Assembly: GCA_020723325.1 (NCBI GenBank)
Contig: DYJD01000008.1
Location: forward strand, 62,001-126,000
Length of the DNA: 64,000 nt
From: Desulfosudis oleivorans
GTDB taxonomy: Bacteria > Desulfobacterota > Desulfobacteria > Desulfobacterales > SURF-7
Direction: 5' to 3'
Made by a program: the position numbers and the translations under genes. Below are positions 44,114 through 53,497 of the stretch, one piece after another. How positions within the stretch are numbered: the first letter of the stretch is position 1; every line of letters starts with the position of its first letter. Below the pieces are notes generated by a model. The model worked only from the letters and a program-made list of their open reading frames with translations. It was not told the origin of the DNA and did not search any database.

Positions 44114-44557
44114 ATGAGCAAGATTCGATTGGAAGATGGAACTATCGAATACCAGGGTCAATGGCTTACTTCCGAGGCTTTGGCCAAGATGATTCAGGAC
44201 AGAATCCAGGCCGGCGACTTGAAGGTCGCCGAGTTGGCGGTTGCATTGGAGCAACTGAATTCGGCCATAGAGAATACGCATATCCTGGAAGAATCCCTGG
44301 TTCTTTCAAAAGAAGATTATACCCGGCTGCTTCAAACAGGCGGCGGTGATGAGAAGGAGAGTGTGCGGCAAGCCATAATGGCCTTTATTGGAAAAAAGGA
44401 GGCCCAAGCGAGTCCCATGCCTTTCACCCCAAAAAACGAGCAAAAAACACTCATCCGGTGCTCCAACTGCAATCAACAGGTGGAGGTCCCTTCAAATGAA
44501 AGGCCCATTGTTGTGGAATGCTCCGGCTGTGGAACCAGTTGTCGTTTGACGCTATAA
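44114..44557 (+). CDS. Hypothetical protein with C-terminal zinc ribbon
   Basis: A 147-residue protein that I do not recognise. The N-terminal half is helical and acidic with a strand-like start (KIRLEDGTIEYQGQWLT). The end has two CxxC pairs (IRCSNCNQQVEVP and VECSGCGTSC), a zinc ribbon. GGGAAGG precedes ATG 44114. It follows the receiver gene by 44 nt and may work with it. Confidence 0.7.
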   Translation: MSKIRLEDGTIEYQGQWLTSEALAKMIQDRIQAGDLKVAELAVALEQLNSAIENTHILEESLVLSKEDYTRLLQTGGGDEKESVRQAIMAFIGKKEAQASPMPFTPKNEQKTLIRCSNCNQQVEVPSNERPIVVECSGCGTSCRLTL

Positions 44558-44591
44558 GAAAGAATCTGCGGTAAAAGCTAAAGCTGAATTT

Positions 44592-45290
44592 TTAATAGTA
44601 TTCCATTAAGGATTTCCAGCGGTTGAATTCCGTTTCAATGGGCAGGCCTTTGCTGGCAAGCCCGGCCACGAGCTTGGCATCGTTAAAGCGCACATAGGGA
44701 TTGACCTTCAGTTCATCGGCAAGGGTGGAGCGCACAAGCCGGGGGTTATAGCCCTTGAGGAATTCATCTATATCCGCATTGTCCGGTTCGATACTGCGGG
44801 CAAAACTCATGGCATATTGAACATAATCATGGCCGGCATAGATCTTGGTATCAGCGGGGAACTCAAGGAGCATTTTAATCGAGGTGTAGAACGCTTTTAA
44901 GTCACCTGAAAAACAATTGCCCACCGTTCCGTTGAAGAGCGTGTCGCCGGTTATCAGCATTTTTCCGGCTTGAAAAGTAAGGGAGTCTTCTGTATGGCCG
45001 GGAGTATGTAAAATTGTAATGCTTGTTTCTCCCATGGAGATTGCCTGCATGCGGCGCAGATTTTGGTTGTCGATGAATACGGCTTTGGTGCGCTCGATGA
45101 TTTCGCGATTGCCCGGCGTATGATCAGGATGCATATGGGTATTTACCACATAGGCCAGCTTGAGATCCGCCTGTTCTAAAAAGGATAATATTTCCTGCAC
45201 CGCACCCGGGTCGATGGCAATGGCCGAGGTTCGGTCATGGACAAGATAACTGAAATTGTCCGCGCTGTAACGAAACTGTTGTATTTGCAT
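44592..45290 (-). CDS. Glyoxalase II-like MBL-fold hydrolase
   Basis: A 232-residue metallo-beta-lactamase-fold hydrolase of the hydroxyacylglutathione-hydrolase/persulfide-dioxygenase-like group. Metal ligands: NTHMHPDHTPGN (THxHxDH), LHTPGHTEDSLTF, ITGDTLFNGTVGNCF, and IYAGHDYV. The C-terminal helical part is short. It hydrolyses a thioester or similar substrate; which one is not evident. The gap 45291-45539 upstream has only the candidate promoter listed next. Confidence 0.88.
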   Translation of the reverse strand: MQIQQFRYSADNFSYLVHDRTSAIAIDPGAVQEILSFLEQADLKLAYVVNTHMHPDHTPGNREIIERTKAVFIDNQNLRRMQAISMGETSITILHTPGHTEDSLTFQAGKMLITGDTLFNGTVGNCFSGDLKAFYTSIKMLLEFPADTKIYAGHDYVQYAMSFARSIEPDNADIDEFLKGYNPRLVRSTLADELKVNPYVRFNDAKLVAGLASKGLPIETEFNRWKSLMEYY

Positions 45291-45420
45291 GCTGGTTGCT
45301 TTCTGCTGTTATAATTAAGAACAGTAGGGGTTTGATGTTGGAATACTTCATTCATGCTAACAACAGAACCAATGGCTTGTCAAGCCGCCAGGACGGGCGC
45401 TTGTCATCAGCGGATTTCGC

Positions 45421-45448
45421 TTGTCGATTTAAAAAAAACTGATAAGAT
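45421..45448 (+). promoter_or_regulatory. Candidate promoter of the lipoprotein gene
   Basis: TTGTCG (45421-45426), a 16-nt spacer and TAAGAT (45443-45448), 92 nt upstream of ATG 45540. Both boxes match the sigma70 consensus at 4 of 6 positions. Confidence 0.35.
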
Positions 45449-45539
45449 ACGCCTCTTCCATGGCAGGGGGAATAATAGACCGCGGCTTCGGAAGGCGGCA
45501 GTAAATTAGATTCAACATCATAAGAAGAGGAGAAGGATT

Positions 45540-46160
45540 ATGAAAACAATAGAGCGATCTTATGTATACGCATGTATAATGTTGGTGTTTTGTTTGGGGG
45601 CGCTTTCCTGCGCCAGCAAGCGTGATCTCTATATTTATTACCAATTGCCCCAGTCCACCCTCGGTTTGAAAGGAGTTTCCGTGGGGGTGGATTTTCAGGA
45701 TCAACGGCCAGACACCTATTTTTTGACCATGGCGGCTGCCCAGGAATTTTATACTTTTTCCGGTAAATTTTCGTTTACCGTCACCCAGGGAACAGAAAAT
45801 GAGACCACCGGGATTCTTGATTTGCCGCGGGTAGTGACCATAACTCTAATGAAACGGTTGGAAAACCTGGGCGCCACCGTGGTTGCGCATCCGGCTCCGG
45901 AGCATTCCATTGTTCGTTTGGTTTTTCACGATTTTAAATTGGACTATGCTGATCGGAAATGGAAAATTCAAATGAATTATGAGGCCCAATTGGTCTCGGG
46001 CGGTGAAATTCGCGCCCGTGAAATCATCAAAGGCAGTGCCGAACGCGTACAGATCATCGGCACCGGTGACGCGGATAAGGTCGTCTCGGAATTGTACAAT
46101 GATATGATCAATCAGCTTAATATAGAAAAGCTATTCCAAAAGGCAGGCTACGCTCTATAG
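45540..46160 (+). CDS. Lipoprotein, YajG-like
   Basis: A 206-residue predicted lipoprotein: signal peptide (CIMLVFCLGALS) with a lipobox ending at LSC. The mature part has alternating strands and a helix as in YajG/LptE-like outer-membrane-facing lipoproteins (VSVGVDFQDQRPDTYF; ETTGILDLPRVVTITLMKRLENLG). I infer an envelope role without assigning a function. GGAGAAGG precedes the ATG. Confidence 0.7.
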   Translation: MKTIERSYVYACIMLVFCLGALSCASKRDLYIYYQLPQSTLGLKGVSVGVDFQDQRPDTYFLTMAAAQEFYTFSGKFSFTVTQGTENETTGILDLPRVVTITLMKRLENLGATVVAHPAPEHSIVRLVFHDFKLDYADRKWKIQMNYEAQLVSGGEIRAREIIKGSAERVQIIGTGDADKVVSELYNDMINQLNIEKLFQKAGYAL

Positions 46161-46202
46161 GAAACTTCATGGCTGTATATCGGGTAATAGCAATTTGAGA
46201 TT

Positions 46203-46967
46203 TCAGATTTGAAATTTCAAATCTCGATTGATGGTTGCAGCCATATAACCGGCGCCGAAACCGTTGTCGATGTTGACTACGGCCACATTGGAGCTGCAAC
46301 TGTTCAGCATGGCAAAGAGGGCTGTAAGGCCGCCCAGACTGGCCCCGTAGCCGATGCTGGTGGGAACGGCGATGACCGGACGGTCCACCAGGCCGGCCAC
46401 CACACTGGGCAGGGCACCCTCCATGCCGGCCACAACAATTATAACCGCCGCTTGATCAAGCAGTGCTTTATGGCTGAGCAGCCTATGAATACCGGCTACG
46501 CCCACATCATGTACGGCTTCAACCTGGTTTCCCATATAGCGGGCTGTCAAGAAAGCTTCCCGGGCCACGGGTATGTCGGAGGTGCCGGCACATAGGACCA
46601 GAATCAGGCCCCTGCCGGTGATGGTGATTTCCTGTTTGGAACAGACCAGCATCCGGGCATCATCAAAATATTGGGATTCCGGAAAGCGTGGGAGGATTTT
46701 AACCGCCTTTTCGCCTGAAAGTCTGGTTACCAATACGGTATTTTCCTGGGGCAGCATGTGCTCCAATATGCCGATGGTTTGCTCCGCGGTTTTACCTTCC
46801 CCGAAAATAACTTCCGGAAAACCCTTGCGCAGGGAGCGATGATGGTCTATATGGGCAAAATCAATATCCTGGAACGCTAAATGTTTGAGCTGATCAGCGG
46901 CCTCGGTGACAGAGGTGCCGCCCAAGGCCACTTGCTCCAAGATTTTTTTCAGTGTGGTATTGTTCAT
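46203..46967 (-). CDS. larB: Nickel-pincer cofactor biosynthesis protein LarB
   Basis: Carboxylates and hydrolyses nicotinic acid adenine dinucleotide in the first step of nickel-pincer nucleotide synthesis for lactate racemase-type enzymes. At 254 residues it has an N-terminal helical part and an AIR-carboxylase-like core (LCAGTSDIPVAREAFLTAR, HDVGVAGIHRLL, VVAGMEGALPSVVAGLV, VPTSIGYGASLGGLTALFAML). No larC or larE is in the window, so larB is isolated here. An 18-bp palindrome covers its last codons. Confidence 0.9.
   Translation of the reverse strand: MNNTTLKKILEQVALGGTSVTEAADQLKHLAFQDIDFAHIDHHRSLRKGFPEVIFGEGKTAEQTIGILEHMLPQENTVLVTRLSGEKAVKILPRFPESQYFDDARMLVCSKQEITITGRGLILVLCAGTSDIPVAREAFLTARYMGNQVEAVHDVGVAGIHRLLSHKALLDQAAVIIVVAGMEGALPSVVAGLVDRPVIAVPTSIGYGASLGGLTALFAMLNSCSSNVAVVNIDNGFGAGYMAATINRDLKFQI
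46206..46223. repeat. Perfect 18-bp palindrome at the larB 3' end
   Basis: GATTTGAAATTTCAAATC is fully self-complementary and lies within the last codons of larB, extended by an imperfect outer arm (GAGATTT / AAATCTC, 46197-46225). No T tract follows, so it is a poor terminator; it could be a binding site or an mRNA end structure shared by convergent genes. Confidence 0.45.
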
Positions 46968-47070
46968 TCGGCCTTCCCTGTCTGGCTGTTGTGTAAAGCA
47001 TATGACTCATACTCTAAAAACAGGCGGCGGTCAATGTATGTATGGACTAAATTGAATAAAGTGACCGGAT

Positions 47071-47820
47071 ATGAAAACAGTAGTGATTATTCCTTCAAGA
47101 TATGGTTCCAGCCGTTTTGACGGCAAACCACTGGCTAAAATTCTGGGGCGGGCCATGATTGAAAGGGTTTATCAGAATGCCCGGGCTGCAAAAAAGGTCA
47201 CGGAGGTGGTAGTGGCCACCGATGACCAGCGCATTATCCGTGCCGTGGAGAGTTTCGGCGGCAGGGCGGTGCTCACCTCGGCCGACAATCCATCCGGAAC
47301 GGATCGGGTGGGGGAAGCCGCGGAGAAACTGGGTTTGGCCGCCACTGATCTGGTTGTGAATGTGCAGGGAGATCAGCCCCTGATTGATCCACGCTGTCTG
47401 GATGCGGTGATCGAACCGCTTTTGATCGAGCCGGAAATTGGAATGACCACCTTGGCCTTTGCCATTGTTCGTAAGGAAGAAATCACAGACCCCAAGGATG
47501 TAAAGGTCACTTTTGATCAGAAGGGCTTTGCCTTGTATTTTTCACGCGCCACCATCCCCCATGATCGCGACGGTAATATGGTGTTTAACACTTACAAGCA
47601 TTTGGGAGTGTATGCCTATACCCGGCATTTTTTAGATCTTTTCAGGGCTCTGCCGGAAGGAAATCTGGAACGGATAGAAAAGCTGGAGCAATTGCGCGCC
47701 CTGGAACACGGCCTGCGCATCAAGGTAGTGATTACGGAATATGATTCTCCAGAAGTTGATCTGCCCAGTGATATTCCCAGAATCGAACAACTGTTGCGGG
47801 CAGGTGCGGTTTATTCATAA
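47071..47820 (+). CDS. kdsB: 3-deoxy-manno-octulosonate cytidylyltransferase KdsB
   Basis: Activates KDO with CTP for lipopolysaccharide core synthesis, showing a Gram-negative outer membrane. At 249 residues it has IPSRYGSSRFDGKPLAKILGRAMIERVYQ, VATDDQRI, SGTDRVGEA, NVQGDQPLI and KHLGVYAYTRHFL. Its stop overlaps the end of the convergent helicase gene by 10 nt. The ribosome site is weak. Confidence 0.95.
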   Translation: MKTVVIIPSRYGSSRFDGKPLAKILGRAMIERVYQNARAAKKVTEVVVATDDQRIIRAVESFGGRAVLTSADNPSGTDRVGEAAEKLGLAATDLVVNVQGDQPLIDPRCLDAVIEPLLIEPEIGMTTLAFAIVRKEEITDPKDVKVTFDQKGFALYFSRATIPHDRDGNMVFNTYKHLGVYAYTRHFLDLFRALPEGNLERIEKLEQLRALEHGLRIKVVITEYDSPEVDLPSDIPRIEQLLRAGAVYS

Positions 47821-49928
47821 AAGGAGATCAGGGGTTCGCGCATGACGGCCTCAATGGCTGCCTGGGCATTCCGGGCGATTTCCGGAAACACTTCTTCCAG
47901 ATTGCGGATATGACGCAAATTATCGGTGGTCCGCAGGATCAAACGCGCCAGATCCCCCTCTGACAACCCTGAAATGCGCAGGCAATCCTCCCAGGGTCGA
48001 CCCTCGGCCCAGGCGTGCAGCGTCACCACCGGCTGCAGGCAGAGCGGCCTGGCTTCAAAGCCATGGGAGGTCAGTTGTTTGGCAAAGGGTCGCAGGGATT
48101 TTTTTACAGATAGAAAGTGATGCAAGACCGTCTTGGGGATAAGATTTGAATCCAGGTCTTCGTCAGCAGTTTCCCTTTCATTGACAAAGGCGGCAATGAG
48201 ACCGGCAAGCAGGGACGCATCCGCATCCGGGAAGATATTGCGCCTGAAACCCTCGGCAATCAGCAGCGGTTGATCAATGCGCAGCCTGGCAGTCCAGCGC
48301 CCGTCATCGGTCAATTCATCCCTTGGATTTACGAATTTATAAGCTTTTAAAAAATTCAGGTGCTGTAGGAAATCGCGCCAGAGATAACTGCGGTCCTCGA
48401 TGAAGATTCGGCTGTTTTTGCGTTTTCCGGATTTTGCCAGTTGAAAGGCGGCAAAGGATTTGGCCAGCAGTTCTTCGATTTGCGGAGGTGTATGGGACAT
48501 GAGCAGATTCAGCACCATGGAAAAGTTGATACGGATCTGGCTGTTCACGTCCGAGGGCGGGGATTGGATCAGGTCCGTCACCAGGCGCAAATTCATGAAT
48601 TTGCCGGGCAACATGACGGCGAAACCGATCTTATCCTTGCCCCGCCGCCCGCAACGGCCGGTCATCTGATGGAATTCCGTGGGGGAGAGGGGCTGGAATT
48701 CCGTACCGTTAAAACGGTCTGAATTCAGGATGACAACGCTTCTGGCCGGAAAATTCACACCGGCGGCAACCGTGGAGGTGGCAAAAACAGCATCCAGCAA
48801 GCCCTCGGTCATCAGGGTTTCAATGACGATTTTCCAGGCCGGTAACTGGCCGCTGTGATGGGCGCCCACGGCAAGATGTTCCAACTGCCAGCGCTGCTTG
48901 TGCTTGGCCACATGCGGACTTTGGGCCACCAGGGCCTCGATTCGGCTGTTTAATGCCGCCTTTCGATCCGGGTCGTTTTGCAAATTTTCTTCGGTACAAA
49001 GGTCCAAGGCCTGGTCGCAATCCGCCCTGGATTTCATGAAAAAGATGGCCGGCAGAAGGTCATAGCGATTCAATACGCGGATGATATCCCCCAAGGGGGG
49101 AAGCTTGCCGCTCTTGCCGCCAGACTGGGATTCATGATCATGTAAATAGGTCACCACCTTTTTATGGATGAATTTTTTGGCATTTTTTTCACTGTCGGCC
49201 AATAAAGGCAACAGAGTGCCGGAAGGATGGAAAAAAAGCGGATAGAGCGGCACAGGCCGCTGGGTCTCTTCCACGATAATACATTTGCGTTTGCGGATGG
49301 ACTTCAACCAGCCGGCGATTTGAGCGGCATTGCCGATGGTGGCGGAAAGCATTAACAAGGGGATACGATAGGGCAGGTAGATCATGATCTCCTCCCAAAC
49401 CACCCCGCGATCCTCGTCCCCTAGAAAATGGGCTTCGTCCAGGATCACAAAATCCGTTGCCAGATCTTCGCCGCTGACCATGGCATCGTACAGGTGATTG
49501 CGCAGGATTTCGGTGGTGCCCACAATAATCGGCGCCTCGGGATTTTCCTTGCGATCACCGGTGAGAATGCCCACATTTCCCCGGCCGAATTTGGCACAGA
49601 AGATTGAATAAATACCGTTTGTCAGGGCTTTCAAAGGCGAGGCGTACCAGGCCTTGCCTTGTCTTTCAAAAATATGGGCAACGGCGGTTTCAGCAATCCA
49701 GGTTTTTCCAGCGCCAGTGGGCGCCGTGACCAGACAATCCGCGGTTTGAATGGCCGAGAGGGCTTCCAATTGGAAGGGGTCGGGCTGAAAAAATGTTTCT
49801 TCCGGTTTGCCGATTTCGGCAAAGACTTTTTCAAGTTGTCCGTCCCGACCGGGGCGAATTTTTAAAGGCTTCCTTTTTCGAAACGTTGGCCGCCCCCCCT
49901 TTTTGTGTTTGTGAAATGATTTCATCAT
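47811..49928 (-). CDS. Ski2-like DEAD/DEAH-box helicase
   Basis: A 705-residue superfamily 2 RNA/DNA helicase. A basic N terminus is followed by the Q-like motif DPFQLEAL, Walker A TAPTGAGKTWIAE, Ia SPLKALTN, DEAH-type Walker B VILDEAHFLGD, SAT (MLSATIG), motif IV, V (FATSTVAAGVNFPA) and VI (HQMTGRCGRRGKD). The C-terminal helical region fits the Ski2/Mtr4 or SftH-like bacterial helicases. Its start overlaps the CooC-like stop by 4 nt. The role (RNA turnover or repair) is unknown. Confidence 0.87.
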   Translation of the reverse strand: MMKSFHKHKKGGRPTFRKRKPLKIRPGRDGQLEKVFAEIGKPEETFFQPDPFQLEALSAIQTADCLVTAPTGAGKTWIAETAVAHIFERQGKAWYASPLKALTNGIYSIFCAKFGRGNVGILTGDRKENPEAPIIVGTTEILRNHLYDAMVSGEDLATDFVILDEAHFLGDEDRGVVWEEIMIYLPYRIPLLMLSATIGNAAQIAGWLKSIRKRKCIIVEETQRPVPLYPLFFHPSGTLLPLLADSEKNAKKFIHKKVVTYLHDHESQSGGKSGKLPPLGDIIRVLNRYDLLPAIFFMKSRADCDQALDLCTEENLQNDPDRKAALNSRIEALVAQSPHVAKHKQRWQLEHLAVGAHHSGQLPAWKIVIETLMTEGLLDAVFATSTVAAGVNFPARSVVILNSDRFNGTEFQPLSPTEFHQMTGRCGRRGKDKIGFAVMLPGKFMNLRLVTDLIQSPPSDVNSQIRINFSMVLNLLMSHTPPQIEELLAKSFAAFQLAKSGKRKNSRIFIEDRSYLWRDFLQHLNFLKAYKFVNPRDELTDDGRWTARLRIDQPLLIAEGFRRNIFPDADASLLAGLIAAFVNERETADEDLDSNLIPKTVLHHFLSVKKSLRPFAKQLTSHGFEARPLCLQPVVTLHAWAEGRPWEDCLRISGLSEGDLARLILRTTDNLRHIRNLEEVFPEIARNAQAAIEAVMREPLISFYE

Positions 49929-50692
49929 GCAGGTTGATATAGCTTGTTGATGAGTTCCAGAATCCGTGCTTTGGCGGTCGACTCCACATCATAAGGTGAT
50001 CCGCCCTTCAGGTCGGCTTCAATCAAATGATCGTCATAGGGCAGGAAACCCAGGAATTCAAAACCGGTTAAATTTTCTCTTAAGAACGCTTCGTCCTGGG
50101 GACTGCGGATTTTATTGCCGACAATGGCAATGGCGTTCAAGCGGATTTCGGAAGCCAGCTTCCGGATATGATTTGCCGTATCAATGCTGCGGCGGCCGGG
50201 CTCCACCACCACGATGAGTTTGTCCACCGACTGGGCCGTGCCGCGACCCAAATGTTCAATGCCGGCCTCCATATCCATTACCACAACCTCGTTCCGGGCA
50301 AGGACCACATGGGTGACCAGGGCCTTGAGCAGGGTGCTTTCCGGACAGATGCAGCCGGCGCCGCCTTTTTTGACCCCTCCCAGGCGCATCAATTTGATAT
50401 TGCCCAGACGTTTGGACAATGCCTCCGGCAAATCATCCACCTTGGGGTTAAGTTTGAAAAATCCGCCGATGGAACCGGGTTTCGCCTCCGTGCGCTCAAA
50501 AATCAGTTCCTTCATTTCAGATATGGGGATGATCTGGTCGGCCGCGGGAATGCCTACAGCCGCAGCCAAGTTGGCGTCCGGATCAGCGTCAATGGCCAGT
50601 ACGTGCTTGCCTTGATCATTAAACGTGCGGATGAGTAAGGCGGAAAATGTGGTTTTGCCGACGCCGCCCTTGCCGCTGACTGCTATTTTCAT
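49925..50692 (-). CDS. CooC-like P-loop ATPase (nickel insertion / CODH maturation type)
   Basis: A 255-residue MinD/ParA-type ATPase. The deviant Walker A SGKGGVGKTTFSALL opens it, followed by AIDADPDANLA, the CooC metal motif GGAGCICPES (CxC), VMDMEAGIEHLGRG and VVVEPGRRSIDTA. CooC loads nickel into carbon monoxide dehydrogenase. ATG 50692 with GGAGA upstream is chosen; upstream sequence has no similarity. No CODH gene is in the window, and the gene is coupled to a helicase by a 4-nt overlap. Confidence 0.9.
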   Translation of the reverse strand: MKIAVSGKGGVGKTTFSALLIRTFNDQGKHVLAIDADPDANLAAAVGIPAADQIIPISEMKELIFERTEAKPGSIGGFFKLNPKVDDLPEALSKRLGNIKLMRLGGVKKGGAGCICPESTLLKALVTHVVLARNEVVVMDMEAGIEHLGRGTAQSVDKLIVVVEPGRRSIDTANHIRKLASEIRLNAIAIVGNKIRSPQDEAFLRENLTGFEFLGFLPYDDHLIEADLKGGSPYDVESTAKARILELINKLYQPA

Positions 50693-50829
50693 TGAAATCT
50701 CCTTTTCAGTATTGCAACAGACTCGGGGATAATATAACCATCCGGCCATAAAGTGCAAGCGATACCGGCAGAATCGTGTCCCCTGGATTCGCATTGCAAC
50801 CGATTATCTGATTTGATAGGTTTCAGTTC

Positions 50830-52824
50830 ATGGAAAACAGAATTCCAAATATCCAGCAAGCCAAGCAGCCGATGATTTTAGCGCCGGCCGGCGGCAAAGA
50901 TGCTTTTTTGGCAGCCCTTGCCGCCGGGGCGGATGCAATCTATTGCGGACTGAAATTGTTTTCAGCGCGAATGGCGGCGGACAACTTCACAGTTGCGGAT
51001 TTGGCACGCTTGACATCCCTGGCCCATGCAATGGGGGTAAAGGTATATGTGGCTTTCAACACCCTGTTGAAGCCGGGCGAGATGGATACTGCCGCCGGTT
51101 TGTTGGAGCAGGTCAGCCGTTATGTTTTGCCGGATGCCTTTATTTTTCAAGATCTGGCTTTTATCGACCTTGCCCGTCGAATCGGATTTGAGGGTGAGCT
51201 GCATGTCTCGACCCTGGCCAATGTCAGTTTCCCCGGCGCGCTTCATTTTATCAGACGTCTTAGGGGCGTTACCCGGGTGGTTATTCCGCGGGAGTTGGGC
51301 ATTGATGAAATCAAAAGCATGACAGCGGCCTGTCCGGACGGTCTGTCCCTTGAGGTTTTTGTGCATGGTGCCTTGTGTTACGGCGTTTCCGGCCGCTGCT
51401 ATTGGAGCAGTTTCCTGGGCGGGCGCAGCGGCCTTAGGGGGCGTTGTGTCCAGCCCTGCAGGCGGATATATCAGTTCGGCGGCGCGGCGCAGCGCTATTT
51501 CTCCTGCCAGGATTTCAGCCTGGATGTTTTGGCTAAAATCCTCCTCTCTGAAGAGAAAATCAGCGCCTGGAAGATCGAAGGTCGCAAGAAAGGCCCCCAT
51601 TATGTATATGCCGTGGTAAGGGCTTATCGGTTGTTCCGTGACCACAGCCATGAACCGGATGCGAAAAAAGAAGCCCTGGGATTGCTGGCCGATGCCCTGG
51701 GACGGCCGGGAACCCATTATCGTTTTTTAGATCAACGGCCGCAAGTGCCGGTGCGCACCGATATCCAAACCGGTTCCGGCCGATTGCTGGGCAAAGTTCA
51801 AGGTGGAACCAAGGAATTGTATTTTCGGCCCAGCCTGGAATTATTGGCCGGGGATATCTTGCGATTCGGCTATGAAGATGAGGCCGGCCATCAAACTTTG
51901 CGTGTCAAGCGGCCAATCCCCAAGAAGGGCAGGCTGGTACTGGGACCAGGCAGCGGGATATCCTTGCGGCCGGGAGCGGCGGTATTTTTGATTGATCGTC
52001 GCGAGTCCATCTTGACCGAACCGCTGCTGGACTTGGAAAAACAACTGGCGAGCATCAAGGCTCCGGCAGTCGCCTCCGTTGTCCATCCCCCGGCAATGCA
52101 GCGCCGGCAGAAAGCCCGAAAAGCAGCAGCCTGGGAAATGACGGTTTTTCGCCGGCCCGGCAAACATCAGGGGGCTGGATCAAAGGGTCTTTGGCTGTCG
52201 CTTGACCGCCTGCCATCGTTTTCCCGGAGGGATTCAGCCGCCCTTTGGTGGTGGTTGCCGCCGGTGATATGGCCGGCAAAGGAAACGGTGCTGAAGGAAA
52301 CTCTGGGGCAATTGCGGCGCATGGGCGCCCGTCGTTTTGTGTTGAATGCACCCTGGCAGGCGGCCCTGCTGGAAAACGAAAAATCCCTTGAGCTTTGGGC
52401 CGGCCCTTTTTGCAATATCGGCAATCCACAGGCCGTGGAGCAATTGGCGGGATTCGGCTTTCAAGGGGTGATTGTCAGTCCGGAACTCAGTGCCCGGGAT
52501 TATGAACAGATGGCGGCCGGCAGTTGTTTGCCGCTGGGGATAGTTTTAGCCGGCAATTGGCCTTTGTGTGTTTCCCGCACAATTGAAAAAGAAATCCCCA
52601 TGAACCGCCTTTTCACCAGCCCCAAAGGCGAACAGGCCTGGGTGCGCGAATATGATGGGGACTACTGGGTTTATCCCAATTGGCGCTTGGACATTAGTCC
52701 GCACCGGGACTGGCTGATCAAAGCCGGCTTTCAATTATTGGTGCATCTGGCGGAACCGGAGCCGAAAGGCATTGAGATGAAAAAAAGACCCGGATTATGG
52801 AACTGGGATCTGGAATTGCTATAG
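50830..52824 (+). CDS. Peptidase U32 family protein
   Basis: A 664-residue U32 protein. The N-terminal domain has ILAPAGGKDAFLAALAAGADAIYCGL, KVYVAFNTLLKPGE, LHVSTLANV, RVVIPRELGIDEI, LEVFVHGALCYGVSGRCYWSS and LRGRCVQPCRR, the Cys-rich signature of the family. The rest resembles the DUF3656/C-terminal extension. Known members act as collagenase-like peptidases or, as RlhA/UbiU/TrhP, in hydroxylation of RNA or quinones using prephenate-linked chemistry. The exact role here is not evident. It is divergent from the CooC-like gene. Confidence 0.88.
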   Translation: MENRIPNIQQAKQPMILAPAGGKDAFLAALAAGADAIYCGLKLFSARMAADNFTVADLARLTSLAHAMGVKVYVAFNTLLKPGEMDTAAGLLEQVSRYVLPDAFIFQDLAFIDLARRIGFEGELHVSTLANVSFPGALHFIRRLRGVTRVVIPRELGIDEIKSMTAACPDGLSLEVFVHGALCYGVSGRCYWSSFLGGRSGLRGRCVQPCRRIYQFGGAAQRYFSCQDFSLDVLAKILLSEEKISAWKIEGRKKGPHYVYAVVRAYRLFRDHSHEPDAKKEALGLLADALGRPGTHYRFLDQRPQVPVRTDIQTGSGRLLGKVQGGTKELYFRPSLELLAGDILRFGYEDEAGHQTLRVKRPIPKKGRLVLGPGSGISLRPGAAVFLIDRRESILTEPLLDLEKQLASIKAPAVASVVHPPAMQRRQKARKAAAWEMTVFRRPGKHQGAGSKGLWLSLDRLPSFSRRDSAALWWWLPPVIWPAKETVLKETLGQLRRMGARRFVLNAPWQAALLENEKSLELWAGPFCNIGNPQAVEQLAGFGFQGVIVSPELSARDYEQMAAGSCLPLGIVLAGNWPLCVSRTIEKEIPMNRLFTSPKGEQAWVREYDGDYWVYPNWRLDISPHRDWLIKAGFQLLVHLAEPEPKGIEMKKRPGLWNWDLELL

Positions 52825-52846
52825 CAACGATAGGCAAGGAGCAGGT

Positions 52847-53140
52847 ATGGAGCAGCGTATTAAGAATGAAGACTGGGTATGGGTTCTCATCCAGGATCCG
52901 GAACGTGATGAACAAATCCTGGGACAGCGGGATGACGCCCAGGGCATTTTCTATATTCCCGCCTTTTTGACCAAGGAAGAGGCTTTCCAAGGCCTGCCTG
53001 CATTGGTGCGCCAGCCGGATAAAAAGTATGAAGCCCAGGCAATCATTTATGAAGACCTTGTGCGTTATGCAGTTGAAAACAGCGCAATGATTTATTTACT
53101 AAACGGTGCCGGTCAAGTGCAGGAGAAAATATTCACCTGA
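52847..53140 (+). CDS. Hypothetical small protein
   Basis: A 97-residue acidic soluble protein, not recognised. It starts with ATG after AAGGAGCAGGT (good ribosome site) 22 nt behind the U32 stop, so it is likely cotranscribed. Predicted alternation of strand and helix (WVWVLIQDPERDEQILGQRD; VRYAVENSAMIYLLN). It converges on mazG with the stops adjacent. Confidence 0.65.
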   Translation: MEQRIKNEDWVWVLIQDPERDEQILGQRDDAQGIFYIPAFLTKEEAFQGLPALVRQPDKKYEAQAIIYEDLVRYAVENSAMIYLLNGAGQVQEKIFT

Positions 53141-53488
53141 TCAGGGCGGCGCCAGCTTGGGATTGGAATGATGGCGGTGCTTGTCCCGTTCGGTTTTTTT
53201 CGCAAGGTTAGCCTGGACGGCCTGGGTCAGATCCACGCCGGTTTGGTTGGCAATACAGACCAATACAAAGAGAACATCCGCCAGTTCATCGGCCAAATCA
53301 ACATGGGGCAACGGCCGCTTGAAGCTCTGTTCGCCGTATAGGCGCGCCATAATGCGCGCCAATTCCCCGACCTCCTCCATGAGCACGGCCAGGTTGGTCA
53401 TCTCTGAAAAATAGCGCACGCCATAGGTTTTTACCCAGGCATCGATGCTCTTTTGCAATTCCTGAAGACCCAGGCCAGAGGCCGGCAT
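53141..53488 (-). CDS. MazG-like nucleotide pyrophosphohydrolase
   Basis: A 115-residue single MazG domain. The metal-binding helices EEVGELARIMARL and DLADELADVLFVLVCIANQ carry the ExxE...ExxD pattern. It hydrolyses nucleoside triphosphates (housecleaning) as a dimer. The gene follows the coiled-coil gene by 9 nt. Confidence 0.9.
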   Translation of the reverse strand: MPASGLGLQELQKSIDAWVKTYGVRYFSEMTNLAVLMEEVGELARIMARLYGEQSFKRPLPHVDLADELADVLFVLVCIANQTGVDLTQAVQANLAKKTERDKHRHHSNPKLAPP

Positions 53489-53497
53489 GGATTCACC

